Shown in pieces: positions 32,789-44,736 of a stretch of DNA of 64,000 nucleotides. The stretch comes from Neonectria sp. B-13 (Eukaryota > Ascomycota > Sordariomycetes > Hypocreales > Nectriaceae). The stretch spans positions 1,054,001-1,118,000 of the forward strand of contig NOKP01000005.1 in the NCBI GenBank assembly GCA_002682825.1, given 5' to 3'. A program made the translations under genes and the position numbers. Numbering within the stretch: the first letter of the stretch is position 1; each line of letters starts with the position of its first letter. Under the pieces are notes generated by a model that saw nothing but the letters and a program-made list of their open reading frames with translations, made no database searches and was not told the DNA's origin.

Positions 32789-33643
32789 TTAGCAGGCCTT
32801 AGCTAATAGATAAATACATAAAGTACTTAGTGTATTTAGCTCAGGCCTAATGTCATAATTGCTTTTTCTTAGGACTAAACTTTCGAGATGCTCTCCCGTA
32901 TAAGAATTAAAGATCACTTGAAACTCAACCAATTGGCCCTGGCAGGAAGAAAGCTGTTGGCCGACTGATTTCACCCCAAGGACGGATTTGAGGAGAGGGT
33001 GCGACTGGTGAGTCAAATACTCATCAAGATCTCGGTGCTGACTCAAGATCTTCTACAATTACATTAGTAATGACATAGTACTAGTAGTAACGGAAGATGA
33101 CATACCTTGTATACTTTGCATGCTGCTGGTTTCGCCTTACCATGGACCGAGTATTGGCCCAAGTGGGCTCGAACAGCAATAGGTTTATTATAAACCTTCT
33201 TGCACAGCCGACATTGGTTGGCAACATAGTCGGCAGCTGGGACTCTGATAGTCTTGTATTGAGATAGTGCATCGGGAAGTTTCGAGTATATGGTATCGTC
33301 CACTTCTTGTTGTCTCTGATGTGCTGCGTCTTCCTGGCAATCTTTAACAGCAGACCAAAGTTCTTCAATAGACATAGTTTCGATATCTGAAATAGTTAAT
33401 GGGATGCAAGTAGTATGAGACAGACAGGATAAACGTACCATCAGGTGAGACGCAAGAGGCGGTGGATGCAGGAACAGCGGCGAGAGGAGAGGGCACGACT
33501 GGGGGCGTAGAGATAGTTGATTCAAACATGTCCCATATAGGGACTAGTTCTTCATCGGCTGCTGGAATGCAAGCCACCGCGAAAACTTCCTGCTCACCAT
33601 TGGGAGCAGTGATGGTGATGGTGGGAACGGGGGTGGGATCCAT
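32789..33643 (-). CDS. Small C2H2-like zinc-finger protein, function unknown
   Basis: Three exons join on the minus strand. Exon 1 starts at 33643 (MDPTPVPTITITAPNGEQEV) and ends CVSPD; a 50-base GTACGT...CAG intron keeps phase into DIETMSIEELWSAVKD. Exon 2 holds CRLCKKVYNKPIAVRAHLGQ, with C-x2-C-x12-H then a further His, a C2H2-like finger. A GTATGT...TAG intron leads to exon 3 (ILSQHRDLDEYLTHQ) ending at 32789. The product is about 250 residues and mostly polar. Such short fungal proteins with one finger are often found near transposon-rich sequence; no known family was recognised. A Met upstream in frame would add 17 residues. Confidence 0.5.
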
Positions 33644-34300
33644 GACGGATATATAGGAGAATGCTGGTTTCGAAAGAAGAAGAATAGAAATCACACGATG
33701 GGAGAGGTGCGACGGCGGCGGTCATGGATATTGAGATTGACATGCATTCTTCACAAACATGCGAAAGAATAGGAACAGCAACGTGGAGGTCCATCTTCAA
33801 GTCTCGTGACTTAAGCGAAGCGAGTGAAGACAGATGAATGAAGGAACGTATGCCGTTGAGCAGTTCCTTCCCGTTACAGAAGCGCTCCATGCCATGAAGG
33901 GCTCCGCACTTTAGCTAGATTGAGTCAACCAAATCATTTGGGACGACGTGCACGAGTCATAAGGACCGTCGCTTGAAGAGGAGCAATTTGATTACATTGA
34001 CAGTGGCAACGGTCACTCATTCCACGCTTCGTGAACTATTCCGACATTAATATTCCTAACCACGTGCAAGTAATTAGTATTATCTGCCTTATCTCCTGCC
34101 CTTTCCCTTTCAGCTGATCCGTCTGAGAAATATTCGTGACAGTTCAGTCGAGCATCTTGAGTTCACTGAGACTCGAAGTCCTCCCGTCTTGAATCGAGGA
34201 GAATGTTTGTCCTGTGATGGTACCTGCATGGCCATCGGGACAGTCCCTTCTCGTGCATAGCCTTGCGCCTGGTTCAGATTAGGGAGAGAGTGCAATGTTT
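33644..34300. other. Intergenic, no gene seen
   Basis: Upstream region of the zinc-finger-like gene. Short ORFs on the minus strand lack features. Confidence 0.35.
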
Positions 34301-34795
34301 GGGTTAGAATGTATACCTCAAGTACAGTAACGTAGTTGGGATATCGGGGCGCCATAATCCCAAAATATGACTCTGGACACCCGAAACCACTTGTCCCTCG
34401 GATCTACGCCATCAACTCCGATGACAGGAAAGGGTGTAGTGGACCCCCATAGAACCCAAGTGTCGTTATAATAGCATCAGTATTGTGGAGAGTACCATCC
34501 TGGGTCACCACCCCATCTTTCTCAACGTAGGAGATTGCATTAGTGATGTAGTCGAGCTGAGCGCTGAGGAGTGACTTTAAGAACACCGAGCTGTAGTGAG
34601 CCTCTTACAGCCTGATGCATAGTCCGGTATCACCTTTTGAAGGCACTCTGAATCATCGCTGAGATGCTGAAGCATAATTTCTGTGATTCGTTCGCGTAGG
34701 TCAAGGTTTGCCAGACTTCCGAGGATGTCGCTGCCTTGGTGAAGGTTGTGAAACTTAAGATTAAAGAAAGCTGATAAAGAAGTTTGACTTTCCAA
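34300..34795 (-). pseudogene. C-terminal half of FAD monooxygenase, copy B (degraded)
   Basis: Minus-strand frames give IPDYASGCKRLTTAR, then FLKSLLSAQLDYITNAISYV, EKDGVVTQDGTLHNTDAII, then MAPRYPNYVTVLEV, in the same order as in Baeyer-Villiger-type monooxygenases (xPDYxxGCKR, DGVxxxDGTxxxxDxIIxATGF, FPNYFTxxGPN). Frame changes separate the pieces and the GPN-GH motif region is destroyed. It overlaps in sequence with copy A at 27897-28080 in the opposite orientation, so one duplicated segment gave both relics. Confidence 0.65.
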
Positions 34796-36068
34796 TCAAG
34801 ATGGCTTTGGTTATCGAATTATTTTCTTTTATCTCTCTGAGACGATCCAGGTAGCCAGGTTGCTCCGAGTACCTCATGTCTTAAATGAAGGCTTCTGGTG
34901 AGTCCATATTTCGCGACCTCTTTTTCATAGTATTATTAAACCTCCGCACGTTTCAGGACGACACAGCCGCCAGTCAATAGATACAATGGCCATTGTTTCT
35001 ACTGCTAAGACTGCACTAACGTGTGATGTTAGTTTTAATTTTAACTGCTTCAACGTTTGTTCTTCACCGACGAAATGATACTAACTTGTGGAAGCTAGAT
35101 TCGGTGTTATGTTTGAGGCTATGAGGTTACCGCAGAATGATGGCAGCAAGAGCCTAACTATCCTCATGCCTTACAAGCCTTATAACGCAAGTAATCATAG
35201 CTTCAAATTGCCTAGTGTTATAAGTTAAGATAAGTATAGTAAGTCAACTATACTCTTTAAGTATTATATTAGACTAAGGAAGTAAGTTTAGCTAAGATAA
35301 ATAATTAAAGAAAAAGGAACTAATAGGGAAAACCTCTTATTTAGATAATAATAAAACTATAAGTAATATTATTAGAACTAATTATTAGTTTATTATCTTA
35401 AATACCCTTTAGAATTAATAAATAGATTAATATATTTTTAAATCTAATTAGTCTTATAAAATTAAACCTTAGTTTAATAAGAAAATATAGAAAATATTAA
35501 TATTCTAATAAAAAAGTAATTTAAGAAAGAAAAGCTATAGAATTAATAAATTTATTATAATAGTTTTAAACTATTTTATAAACTTATATTATTTAAAATA
35601 TACTAAATTATTAAAAGTATTAATTAGAAAGATTAATACTATAAATAAAATATAAATTATTATATTATTTAATACTTATAAAATAATAATAAAATAGAAT
35701 AAGCTTTAATATTAATTATATATTTAGTTTTATTCTAATCTTATATAATATTATATAATATAAATAGTAATATTAAAATATATAAGACTTTAAAATATAC
35801 TTTATAAGTATAAAGAGATTCTTATTTCTATTTATATTATACTAGATTATTATAAAAGTTAATAGGCTTTAAGGTTTTTATTTTAAGTTAAACTAACTTT
35901 AAATATTTAGATATAATAGTCCTTAGTAGTATACCTAGAGAAAGAGCTAAAGGTTAAATAGTATAAAAGAAAATAGAAAAAATAATAATATAATAGGCTT
36001 AATACTTAAGCTTAAGGTAATAATAACTTAAAAAGATAAAGGTTTCTACTATAAAGCTAAGGTATTAC

Positions 36069-37100
36069 TATTAAAACTACTATTTAGACTACTGTTTCTA
36101 CTTATCTATAATTGTATTAAACAGTTATATATTTCCTTTGCTTAAGCTTAATAGGGGGATAGATCTTTGGATTTTAAACCTAATTATTGACTTTTGCCTC
36201 CTCCAAACTCCCTCTGCCAAATCCCTCTATGCTTTATAGCCAATCAGTAGAATTCTCTTACTTTCTAATGTATTATTCCTTTGGTTATAGGTTGGTCATT
36301 ATAGTATTGCTTATTAGCTATATAACTTATAAGATATAATTATTATACTTTAGACTATTAATAAACCTTTTTTCTATATTAATAGTATTATTATTCCTTT
36401 CTAGCTTTAAAGTTAGTCCTTCTAAAAAGACTTATTCTATTATAATCTATTAAGCTATTACTTTATTAGACTAGATTCTATCTTATAGTAAGATATAATA
36501 ATTAAAAACTATTAATTAGATTAATTCTTTAATCTTGAGGTATTAATTAGTTTTAATCTCTTTTATATCTTATAGATTAGACTTTTAAATTATAATTTAT
36601 AGCTTAGAAATAAAGCTTAGATCTACTTAAAATAAGCTATATAGATTATATAAGAGCTTATAAGTATAGTTTAATAAGGGCTTACTAGGCTATAGTATAA
36701 TTTAGAAGGTAGTTATTTTGTATAATTAGTTGTATAATCTTTATATTATATAGAAGGTTAAATGGAATATAAAGGGCTTAGAAAGTATAGAGGTTAGCTA
36801 AGCTTTTATCCTAAGGGGTTTTAGCCTTTTCTAAGATCTAGCTTTTCTAAGGTCTAGCTTTTCTAAGATCTAGCTTTTTTAAGATCTAACTTTTCTAAGA
36901 TCTAGCTTTTCTAGCTAATTAGAATAGTAAAACTTATACTTTAACTTTATAATAGAAACTTTTATCTCTTTAAGTTATTATTACCTTAGGCTTAAGTATT
37001 AAGCTTATTATACTATTATTTTTTCTATTTTCTTTTATATTATTTAATTTTTAGCTCTTTCTCTAAGTATATATTATTAAGAACTATTATATCTAAATAA
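36069..37100 (-). repeat. Inverted full copy of the about 1.05 kb repeat family
   Basis: Reading the minus strand, this copy has the same order as the plus-strand copy at 50462-51505: a block B (around 36930-37100), a short tandem array of a CTAGATCTTAGAAAAG-like unit, then block A (36069-36790). Left-end sequence contains repeated ACTACTGTTT-like submotifs. Confidence 0.65.
36832..36916. repeat. 16-base minisatellite inside the repeat family
   Basis: Five to six tandem units of TTTTCTAAGATCTAGC, with single-base variants. The same array in the other orientation recurs near 37135-37205, 37485-37560 and 50650-50725, always between blocks A and B of the element. Confidence 0.8.
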
Positions 37101-37304
37101 AGCTAAGATATAAATTTTACTATTCTAATTAGCTGGAAAAGCTAGATCTTAGAAAAGCTAGATCTTAAAAAAACTAAATCTTAGAAAAGTTAAATCTTAG
37201 AAAAGACTAAAACCTCTTAGGATAAAAGCTTAGTCTATAAGGCTTTATACTTTTTAAATTACTCTTTTATATTCTATTTAACCTTCTATATAATATAATA
37301 ATTA

Positions 37305-37565
37305 TTTAGATATAATAGTTCTTAGTAATATATACCTAAAGAAAGAGCTAAAGATTAAATAGTATAAAAGAAAATAGAAAAAATAATAATATAATAGGCT
37401 TAATACTTAAGCCTAAGGTAATAATAACTTAAAAAGATAAAAGTTTCTATTGTAAAGTTAAGGTATAAGTTTTACTATTCTAATTAGCTAGAAAAGCTAG
37501 ATCTTAGAAAAGTTAGATCTTAAAAAAGCTAGATCTTAGAAAAGGCTAAAATCCCTTAGGATAAA
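37305..37565 (+). repeat. Partial repeat copy (block B plus minisatellite)
   Basis: Matches 35905-36070 and 50462-50640 over about 165 bases and runs into another minisatellite array. Block A does not follow directly, so this copy is truncated or nested. Confidence 0.6.
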
Positions 37566-37999
37566 AGCTTAATCTATAAGGCTTTATACTGCTGTTTAGC
37601 TGTAAAATGCAGTGGATGATTGGAAAAGCAGTATGCATTATGGTTATATTATGCTATATTGTAGTATGTTAAGAAAGAGGGAAGAAGGCTAGCCTAACTT
37701 ATTAGCTTGATAAGAGATAGTTATTTATATGTACTATAGTTTAGAATAAGCTTTTTATGAATTAGATATTAAGGTTAGAGAGAGGGACCTAGATAGATTG
37801 CAAAAATAGGCTTAAGGTATAATATTAATATAAATCATATTACTAGGAAAGCTTGCTATGTTTAAATTATTAGGATTAATAGTACTAAGTATAGTATCTT
37901 ACTGTATTAACTATTGTATATTATCTATTGTATTATCTTAATCTATTAGATAATATTAACTAAGGCTAAAATTACTATAAATAAGGCTTTATACTTTCT

Positions 38000-38735
38000 A
38001 AGTTATCTTTTTATATTCTATTTAACCTTCTATATAATATAATAACTATACTATTAATTATATAAGATAACTATTTAAATTATACTATAGCTTAATAAGC
38101 TCTTATTAAGCTATATATATAGGCTTTTATATAATCTATATAGTAAATTAGAAGAATATTTAAGCCTTATTTCTATACTATAAATTATAGCTTAAAAGCC
38201 TAATCTAAAGTATATAAAATAGCTTATAATTAACTACTTTAAACCTAAGGAGTTAGTTCAATTAGTAGTCTTTAGCTATAATATCCTACTATAAGAGAAA
38301 ATATAGTTTAATATAGTAATAGCCTAGTAGATTATAATAGAATAGCTCTTTTTAAAGAGGCTAGCTTTAAAGCTAGAAAGAAATAATAATATTACTACTA
38401 TAGAGAAGGAGTTCCTTAAGAAGCTATATAACCCTATCTATATCTTATAGATTATATAGTTAATAGATAATATTATTCTAACTAACTTATAGCTAAAGGA
38501 GTAATACATTAGAAACTAAGGGAATCCTATTATAGTTATTTCTAATATTAGCTATAAAGCTATATAGAGGGATTTAATAGAAGGAGTTAAAAGCTAGAGG
38601 GGGTAAAAGTTAATAATTAGGTTTAAAATCTAAAGATTTATCCTCTTATTAAGCTTAAGTAAAGGAAATATATAACTATTTAATACAATTATAGATAAAT
38701 AGAAATAATAGTTTAAATAATAGTTTTAATAATAA
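38000..38735 (+). repeat. Repeat family block A copy 1
   Basis: Matches 38736-39435 and 50765-51505 nearly end to end, with almost only transition differences. It ends in AGTAGTTT/AATAGTTT submotifs. Confidence 0.65.
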
Positions 38736-39435
38736 TATAATAATTATATTACTAATTACATAAGATAATTACTATTTAAATTATATTATAGCTTAATAAG
38801 CTCTTATTAAACTATATATATAAGCTTTTATATAATCTATATAGTAAATTAAAAAAATATCTAAGTCTTATTTTTATACTATAAATTATAGTTTAAAAGT
38901 CCAATCTAAAGTATATAAAATAGCTTATAATTAATTACTTTAAACCTAAGAAATTAATCTAATTAATAATCTTTAACTATAATATCTTATTATAAGAGAA
39001 AATATAACTTAATATAATAATAGCTTAATAGATTATAATAGAATAACTCTTTCTAAAAAGGCTAGCTCTAAAGCTAAAAAGGAATAGTAATATTACTATT
39101 ATAAAGAAGAAGTTCCTTAAGAAGCTATATAATCCTATTTATACCTTATAGATTATATAGTTAATAGGTAATATTATTCTAACTAATCTATAGCTAAAGG
39201 AGTAATAAATTAGAAACCAAGGGAATCCTATGATCATCTCTAACATTAGCCATAAAGCATGGAGGGATTTGGCGGAGGGAGTTCTGGGAAGCTGGAGGGG
39301 GCAAAAGTCAATAATTAGGTTCAAAATCCAAAGATCTATCCCCCCGTTAAGCTCAAGCAAAGGAAACACGTGACTGTTCAGCGCAATCGCGGATAAGCAG
39401 AAACAGTAGTCCAAACAGTAGTTTCAACAGTGCTA
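38736..39435 (+). repeat. Repeat family block A copy 2, half degraded and half GC-normal
   Basis: The first 480 bases are AT-rich like copy 1. From about 39205 on the sequence becomes GC-normal yet stays alignable (GGGATTTGGCGGAGGG, ATCTATCCCCCCGTTAAGC). The GC-normal part serves as the unmutated reference for the family. Confidence 0.7.
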
Positions 39436-40572
39436 ACTTTAAATATAAACATACCTAAGCAAGCTTGCTGGTTTTATTGATCAAAACTTCTCTTAAGGGT
39501 TGAGAAGAGATCCGTAATCTCTTAGGCAGTGCTTTGCAAGTCGTGCTACGAGGGTCACTACTTTGCGTTTGGCGTCTTACCGTCTTTCGACCTCACTCAA
39601 GGGAGTTGAGGTAAGACTCGGTGAGACCAAGGTTTAGGGAAGAGACGTGTGCGGCGGACGAGCCTTCTTAGTTGCTGAGGTGGCGGCGGCAGCGTCGACC
39701 AGTGTTGACTAGTGGCGGCAGTGCGTGCATTGGTCTGGCAGCGAGACTATCCATGGCTGCCTAGTGCGCGCTCGATCGTCTCTCCCCTCTTCTTCCTTCC
39801 ATGTCCAAATACGAATCGGCTTAAAAATCCTATTGTGATGATCGCCTTTCATCGGACGCTATTCAGTTTAGTCATTCCGCGATGTCTATCCCTACCGACG
39901 ATTACACGTCGAGCAAAGTCGCGCCTGTGAATCATAACCAGATCGGCATCTCGCCCGAGATGTATGGGAGATAACCTTGGCACGAAGAGCATGCTGAGAT
40001 AAGCTCCCTCACCCTCCAAAGCGACAAAGAGATTCTAGAGACGTAAGTTCAGCCCTTGAACGATGAAACTCTACAATAAGGATCAAAGGGCATGAAATGG
40101 CTCATAACTGGGAACCAAACTTGGTTTTCTAAGCTCCTCCTTCCGCTACCCCGAAACAGATCCTTCTTTATGCGAATCGCCATGTAGCTATCTCTTGGGT
40201 AGAATTACACTGTTTGCATGGGGACTATCACATGAACTCGGTACTATTTTGGATCCATCAAACTATTGTTTGGTCTATCATCAGGGTGCTCATCCCTGAA
40301 GCTGAACAATGTATCTGCCGTAGTTGCTGATGCCCGCTACTGGCAAGGCTTTTCACTACTATATCCTCTCTCCTTTAGCGGCGGTTACATGATTGAAAAT
40401 GTAAAGACTATGTTCAAACTGTTCTACCGACCTCTTTAATAACACATTTGAACGCCAAAGATCTATGAGCGATGCCTAACTTGCTGGGGCTGTGGACGCG
40501 ACAAAGCCTTACACCTTGCTTCATCTAGACCTTAGACACCGGACCAAGCTTCGTGATGATTTCCTAGAAGGA
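39436..40572. other. Intergenic with relic sequences
   Basis: Starts with the dispersed repeat also found at 27078-27126, then GC-normal sequence with no intact gene. A frame from 39881 (MSIPTDDYTSSKVAPVNHNQ) stays open for about 55 codons apart from one TAA and then meets a GTAAGT, which looks like the first exon of a dead gene of unknown type. Confidence 0.35.
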
Positions 40573-42184
40573 TTACATTAGCATCCAACGAGACGTGCGC
40601 CATTGGAAGCTCATCTTACCCTTCAACAGATGCCTGAGAGGCTCGGTTTTAAGATCAAACCCGTGCGCCCCAAAGCTGTCAAGCTGAGCCTCCGAGAAGC
40701 AAGTCGGAAGATCGGTGCCGCCGATGTACTTGAGGTATTCCAAGGTAGCGCTCAGGCAAGGCACATGCGCATCGGCCTTGAGGCCTTCAATCACGATTGC
40801 CTTTAGCGAGGACCAGAACTTCTTGACCTCATCCGCTATCCCATACCTGCAGAGAGGGTGCGCGATGGAATCCTGAGCGTAAGCCGCGTCTAGGAGGTCG
40901 AACAAGTAATCAGACTTGATGATGCAGCCGGCTCTCCAGATGGTCAAGACGCGCGTCATGTCAACACCCCAACCCTCTTGTCGGTTCTTGCGTTCCAGCA
41001 CGTCGAATCCTTGGATGAAGCAGACAAGACTTGTGACGTAGACGGCCTGTCGTAGTTGTTCAAGAATGCTGGCTCGTTGATTAGGCGCAACCTCAAACGG
41101 CTGGGGAGAGACGCTGCCTATCGAGGCATTGATAGCACTTCTCTGATGCACATCGGCTGAGGCAAGTCGTAGATAATGGGCTGTGGTCAAACTCGGTGCA
41201 GGCACATGAGATGCCACAGCTTCGACGTTGGCCCAAACGCCAGTACCCTCAGTGTCGTTGGCATCTTGGACAACAGCGTCCCTGATTTGGTGTAGAAGGG
41301 AACCGCCATCGATAGGGCTTTTGGTCCGGCAGATAGGCCCGCTGATTGACACGAGAAAGTTGCCCCTCTGTTGCCCGAGTCAGCTCAAACGTTTGGATCA
41401 ATTCTTTTCCGAGGATTCATACTAGCTCTCCCTCAGCGTGCCAAGAGTCGAAGGCCTGGCCAATCTCGTCACCGGTCATCTTCAGGCACTTGTCCATCAA
41501 CTCCCATGCCTCGCAGAGGCTAGACATGATGCCGTGCTCGATGCCGTTGTGCATCATCTTGACGAAATGGCCGCTTCCCCCGGAACCAATGTTGGTCACG
41601 CAGGGGCGGCCATGATCGTCCTTGGCCGCAATTCTTGCCAGGAGGGGCAGAACCTGCTCCACAGCCCACTTCTCGCCGCCTGGCATAAGCGAAGGGCCAT
41701 ATCGTGCACCGAAGCTGCCCCCAGATATCCCCAGACCGATGTATGCGACGCCAAGGGGGCGGAGTAACTCCTGCCTCGATTGGGTGCGTTCGTAGTGTTC
41801 GTTCGAGGCGTCAATCAGGATATCTCCCTTGGTCAGATGAGGCTGGAGCTGTTTGACGACAGCATCTCCTGGACGGCCGTTGGGCAGGCTAAACATGAAG
41901 ACCTTGGGTGTACCGAGTCCTTGGCATAGGGCATCGTAGTCCTTGCAAATGTGAACTCGCTCCGATAGGCCGGCCGCTTGCGCATTGCTGGCCACCTTTT
42001 CTAGACTCGATTGCGAGGTGTCGTGGACGGATACGTCTAGGCCGTTGTCTGCGAAGAGAAGGGCCACGGCGCCACCCATGGTACCCGCACCAATGATGCC
42101 GACCTTGTAATTGACGCGGGTCAGTAACTGCCGACGCAAGTGGGAAGAGCCGCAACTTGACCAACTTACTTTCGTAATCTCCAT
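40573..42184 (-). CDS. 6-phosphogluconate dehydrogenase-like NAD(P)-dependent oxidoreductase
   Basis: A 15-base first exon (MEITK) splices across a 66-base intron to VGIIGAGTMGGAVALLFADN, the Rossmann GxGxMG motif. Further 6PGDH signatures follow: LIDASNEHYERT (equivalent of the IDGGNSxxxDT motif), YIGLGISGGSFGARYGPSLM with G-S-G-G-like substrate loop, and SGGSGHFVKMMHNGIEHGIM with the catalytic Lys and His-Asn-Gly. A second intron near 41354-41408 joins HAEGEL to RGNFLVSI, the usual start of the all-alpha C-terminal domain. The C-terminal exon has the WRAGCIIKSDYLFDLLDAAY helix (family WRxGCIIRSxFL). The family oxidatively decarboxylates 6-phosphogluconate or acts on related beta-hydroxyacids. 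The altered IDASNEHYERT loop hints at a divergent substrate rather than the housekeeping enzyme. It is divergent from the MFS gene at 42953. Confidence 0.87.
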
Positions 42185-42952
42185 GGCCGACTAAAGCTTC
42201 TGCAGAAGATGTGTTGGGTAAAGAGAATGAGGTTCTAAGCAGTATCAACTTGTGACCGTTGAAGTTCCTCTACATAAAATGCTGCCAACATTGGATTCGT
42301 ACTGAAGATAAATACTCCCACTCTCCTGAAGCACATCTCGATGTCTCTGAACTCTGGTGGGTCTTTTCTCAGCCCGCCATCCCCTGTCCCCCCACGAGTT
42401 GCGGTTGACAGTCTACCCCCCCAGCTGACCTGCTCGGCATCAACCGGTGTGCGTGCAACGGGAATGATACGAGTCATGCAGACTTCTTACGGGACTCCAC
42501 AAACAGACCACCTTGGTGCTTCCCAGAGCCTCAAGAGACCCGCTGTGGTGACGGGCCCAGCCAATTGTTCTATGCCCACTCACTTAGCTTGGCTGACTCT
42601 CAGCCCCCCGTTCTGGATTCTACGTTCCGATTGGGGGCGGACAGTCACCCTTCTCCACGATCGACGGCACTCTCCTAGGCCCAATGAAGTATTTTGCCGA
42701 CAAGTCCCTGAAACCAGGTTTTCAACCCTCAACACTTCGTCGCAGCTTGACTACTACGTAGTACAAGCACTTGAGCACCGTGTCCTTTCAGATAAATAGT
42801 CTTCGTTCATTCCCCATACCCCGGATTTTCAGAGCTCATCTCCCCCAGAAAACAACCCCGGAGTCTCCAGACTTTCTCTTATACTCTTTGCTCCAAAGGT
42901 GCCGATCGTCGTGGCGACTCAGCTGTGCAAGACCTATCCGGGACACACCACC
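42185..42952. promoter_or_regulatory. Divergent promoter with two CreA-like sites
   Basis: This 770-base region serves both the 6PGDH-like gene and the MFS gene. On the minus strand SYGGRG, the CreA carbon-catabolite repressor consensus, occurs at 42389-42394 (plus CCCCAC) and 42419-42424 (plus CCCCAG), 25 bases apart. Such paired sites are typical of repressor binding, but six-base sites are common by chance. The MFS ATG sits in a strong CCACCATGG context. Confidence 0.35.
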
Positions 42953-44736
42953 ATGGCCGACAACATAAACGCATCGGGCACCGCAGGTGCAGCTCGACCT
43001 GATAAACCGATCATCGAGACAATGGAAAACCCGGATAAGATGCTGCCACCCAGTGAGCGCATCAATGCTGCTTCGGCGATGGACCCAGCAACTCGCGCGC
43101 GCGTCGAGAAGCGCCTGAAGCTCAAGCTCGATGCTCGCTGCGGTCTCTTCGTTCTCATCTACATCATGAACTATCTCGACCGCAACAACATCGCCGCTGC
43201 CCGCCTCAGAGGTCTGCAGGAGGATTTGAAGCTGGATGATAACAAATATGCGACCTGCCTCAGTATTCTCTACGTGGGCTATATCCTTATGCAAGTCCCT
43301 TCGAATATCCTCATCAACCGGATCCAACGACCCTCGCTATATCTGGCAGCCATTATGCTTATCTGGGGCCTGATTTCGACTCTTTCAGGCAATGCCCATA
43401 GTTTCGCGGGAATGGTCACTATCCGCTTCTTCTTGGGCTTTACTGAGGCTGCTTTCCTCCCTGGCGCGTTGCTTATTCTCTCCAAGTGGTATACGCGTCG
43501 GGAACTTACCAAGAGGAACGCAGTCCTATTTTGTGGTAACCTTATTTCCAACGCATTCTCAGCTCTCATTGCAGCTGGAGTGCTGTCGAAAATGGACGGG
43601 GTGCTGGGGCACGCTTCTTGGCGCTGGCTCTTCTGGAGTAAGCTTTACCACCTTTTCGTCGGCGAATGCGACGCGGCTAACAATTTTGTTCTAGTTGAAG
43701 GTGCCATAACCATGGTTATTGCTATCGCCGCAGCTTTTATCCTTCCTGATCTTCCACACAACACCAAGGGCTTCTCTAGGGAAGAGCTTGAAGTGGCCCA
43801 ACTCCGAATAATCGAGGATGTTGGTGAGGCTGATGTGGATGCCGAGGGCCAGGGGCCTTTCGACGGCTTGTACATGGCTCTCGTGGACCCCAAGATCTAT
43901 GTCATGATGATCACTTTCGCCGCATACGTGGTTGGTCTGTCGTTCAACGCTTTCTTCGTAAGGATTCCTCGCCATCCCATCCATCCCATACTAGTCGGCA
44001 CATTCTGACCTTTGACGCAGCCCACTCTCACCGGCACGCTTGGTTTCGACTACGTTCCAACCCTGCTCATGAGCTCGCCGCCGTGGCTGTTCTCGTGCAT
44101 CGTTTCTCTCATCGTTGCGTGGAGCTCCGATCGATCCCAGGAGAAGGTACGTCTTCGATTCTGACACAAATCCAATGCCTTCTGCCAGCTGACTGATACT
44201 CTTCACTAGTTTTGGCATATTGTAGGCCCAATTGGTATCGGCTTAGTTGGCTTCATTATTAGCATGTGTACGCTGAACGTCGCTGCTCGATACGTTGCTC
44301 TCTTTCTACAAGCAGCTTCTTATGCCGGGTGAGTTCACAAACACTCTCCATGTCGCCCAACTTCTACTAACTGGCCCCGACCCTCAGTTACATCGTCTTC
44401 TACTCTTGGATCAGCTCAACCTTTCCCCGTCCACCGGCCAAACGTGCCGTCGCTATCGCGTTGATCAATGCGTTCGCCCAGCTGGGCAACATCGCCGGCT
44501 CGTACGTCTGGGGCCTAAAGGACAATGGGTTCCGCGGGAGCTACGGCATTGTCACAGCCATGTTCGGCGCCACCGTCGTCGGCGCGCTGGCCCTCCGCAT
44601 GATGCTTGCGAGGATGAACAAGCAGCTCGAGGAGCAGGAGGAAGCCTGGGAGACGCAACCTGATGTCGCCCAGCAGATGAGGGACGAGGCAGATGAGGCG
44701 CTAAGGATGCAGAAGGGCTTCAGATACCTTCTGTGA
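42953..44736 (+). CDS. MFS anion:cation symporter family transporter
   Basis: The start is the ATG at 42953 in the context CCACCATGG. The ACS-family N-terminal signature LKLDARCGLFVLIYIMNYLD RNN is followed by YATCLSILYVGYILMQVPSN, IRFFLGFTEAAFLPGALLIL and LSKWYTRRELTKRNA. Introns near 43637-43693, 43956-44019, 44146-44209 and 44328-44387 have GT-AG ends; the protein resumes at IVFYSWISSTFPRPPAKRAV and ENDS with a hydrophilic tail MQKGFRYLL. Members carry organic anions such as sugar acids, tartrate, pantothenate or nicotinate. Beside a 6PGDH-like dehydrogenase, a sugar acid or hydroxyacid is a reasonable guess (inference). Confidence 0.88.

Larger units (their letters stand above)
35195..39222. 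repeat. AT-rich, RIP-degraded repeat block 1
   Basis: About 4 kb consist almost wholly of A and T with no long ORF on either strand. The block contains several copies of one repeat family in both orientations. Compared with the GC-normal stretch at 39205-39435, its copies differ almost only by C-to-T and G-to-A, the signature of repeat-induced point mutation. The block therefore represents methylated, silenced transposon DNA. Confidence 0.88.

Noticed and set aside
36832..37560. Tandem repeats considered as a CRISPR-like array
   Set aside because: Units are contiguous without unique spacers and lie inside a RIP-degraded transposon-like repeat in a eukaryotic genome.
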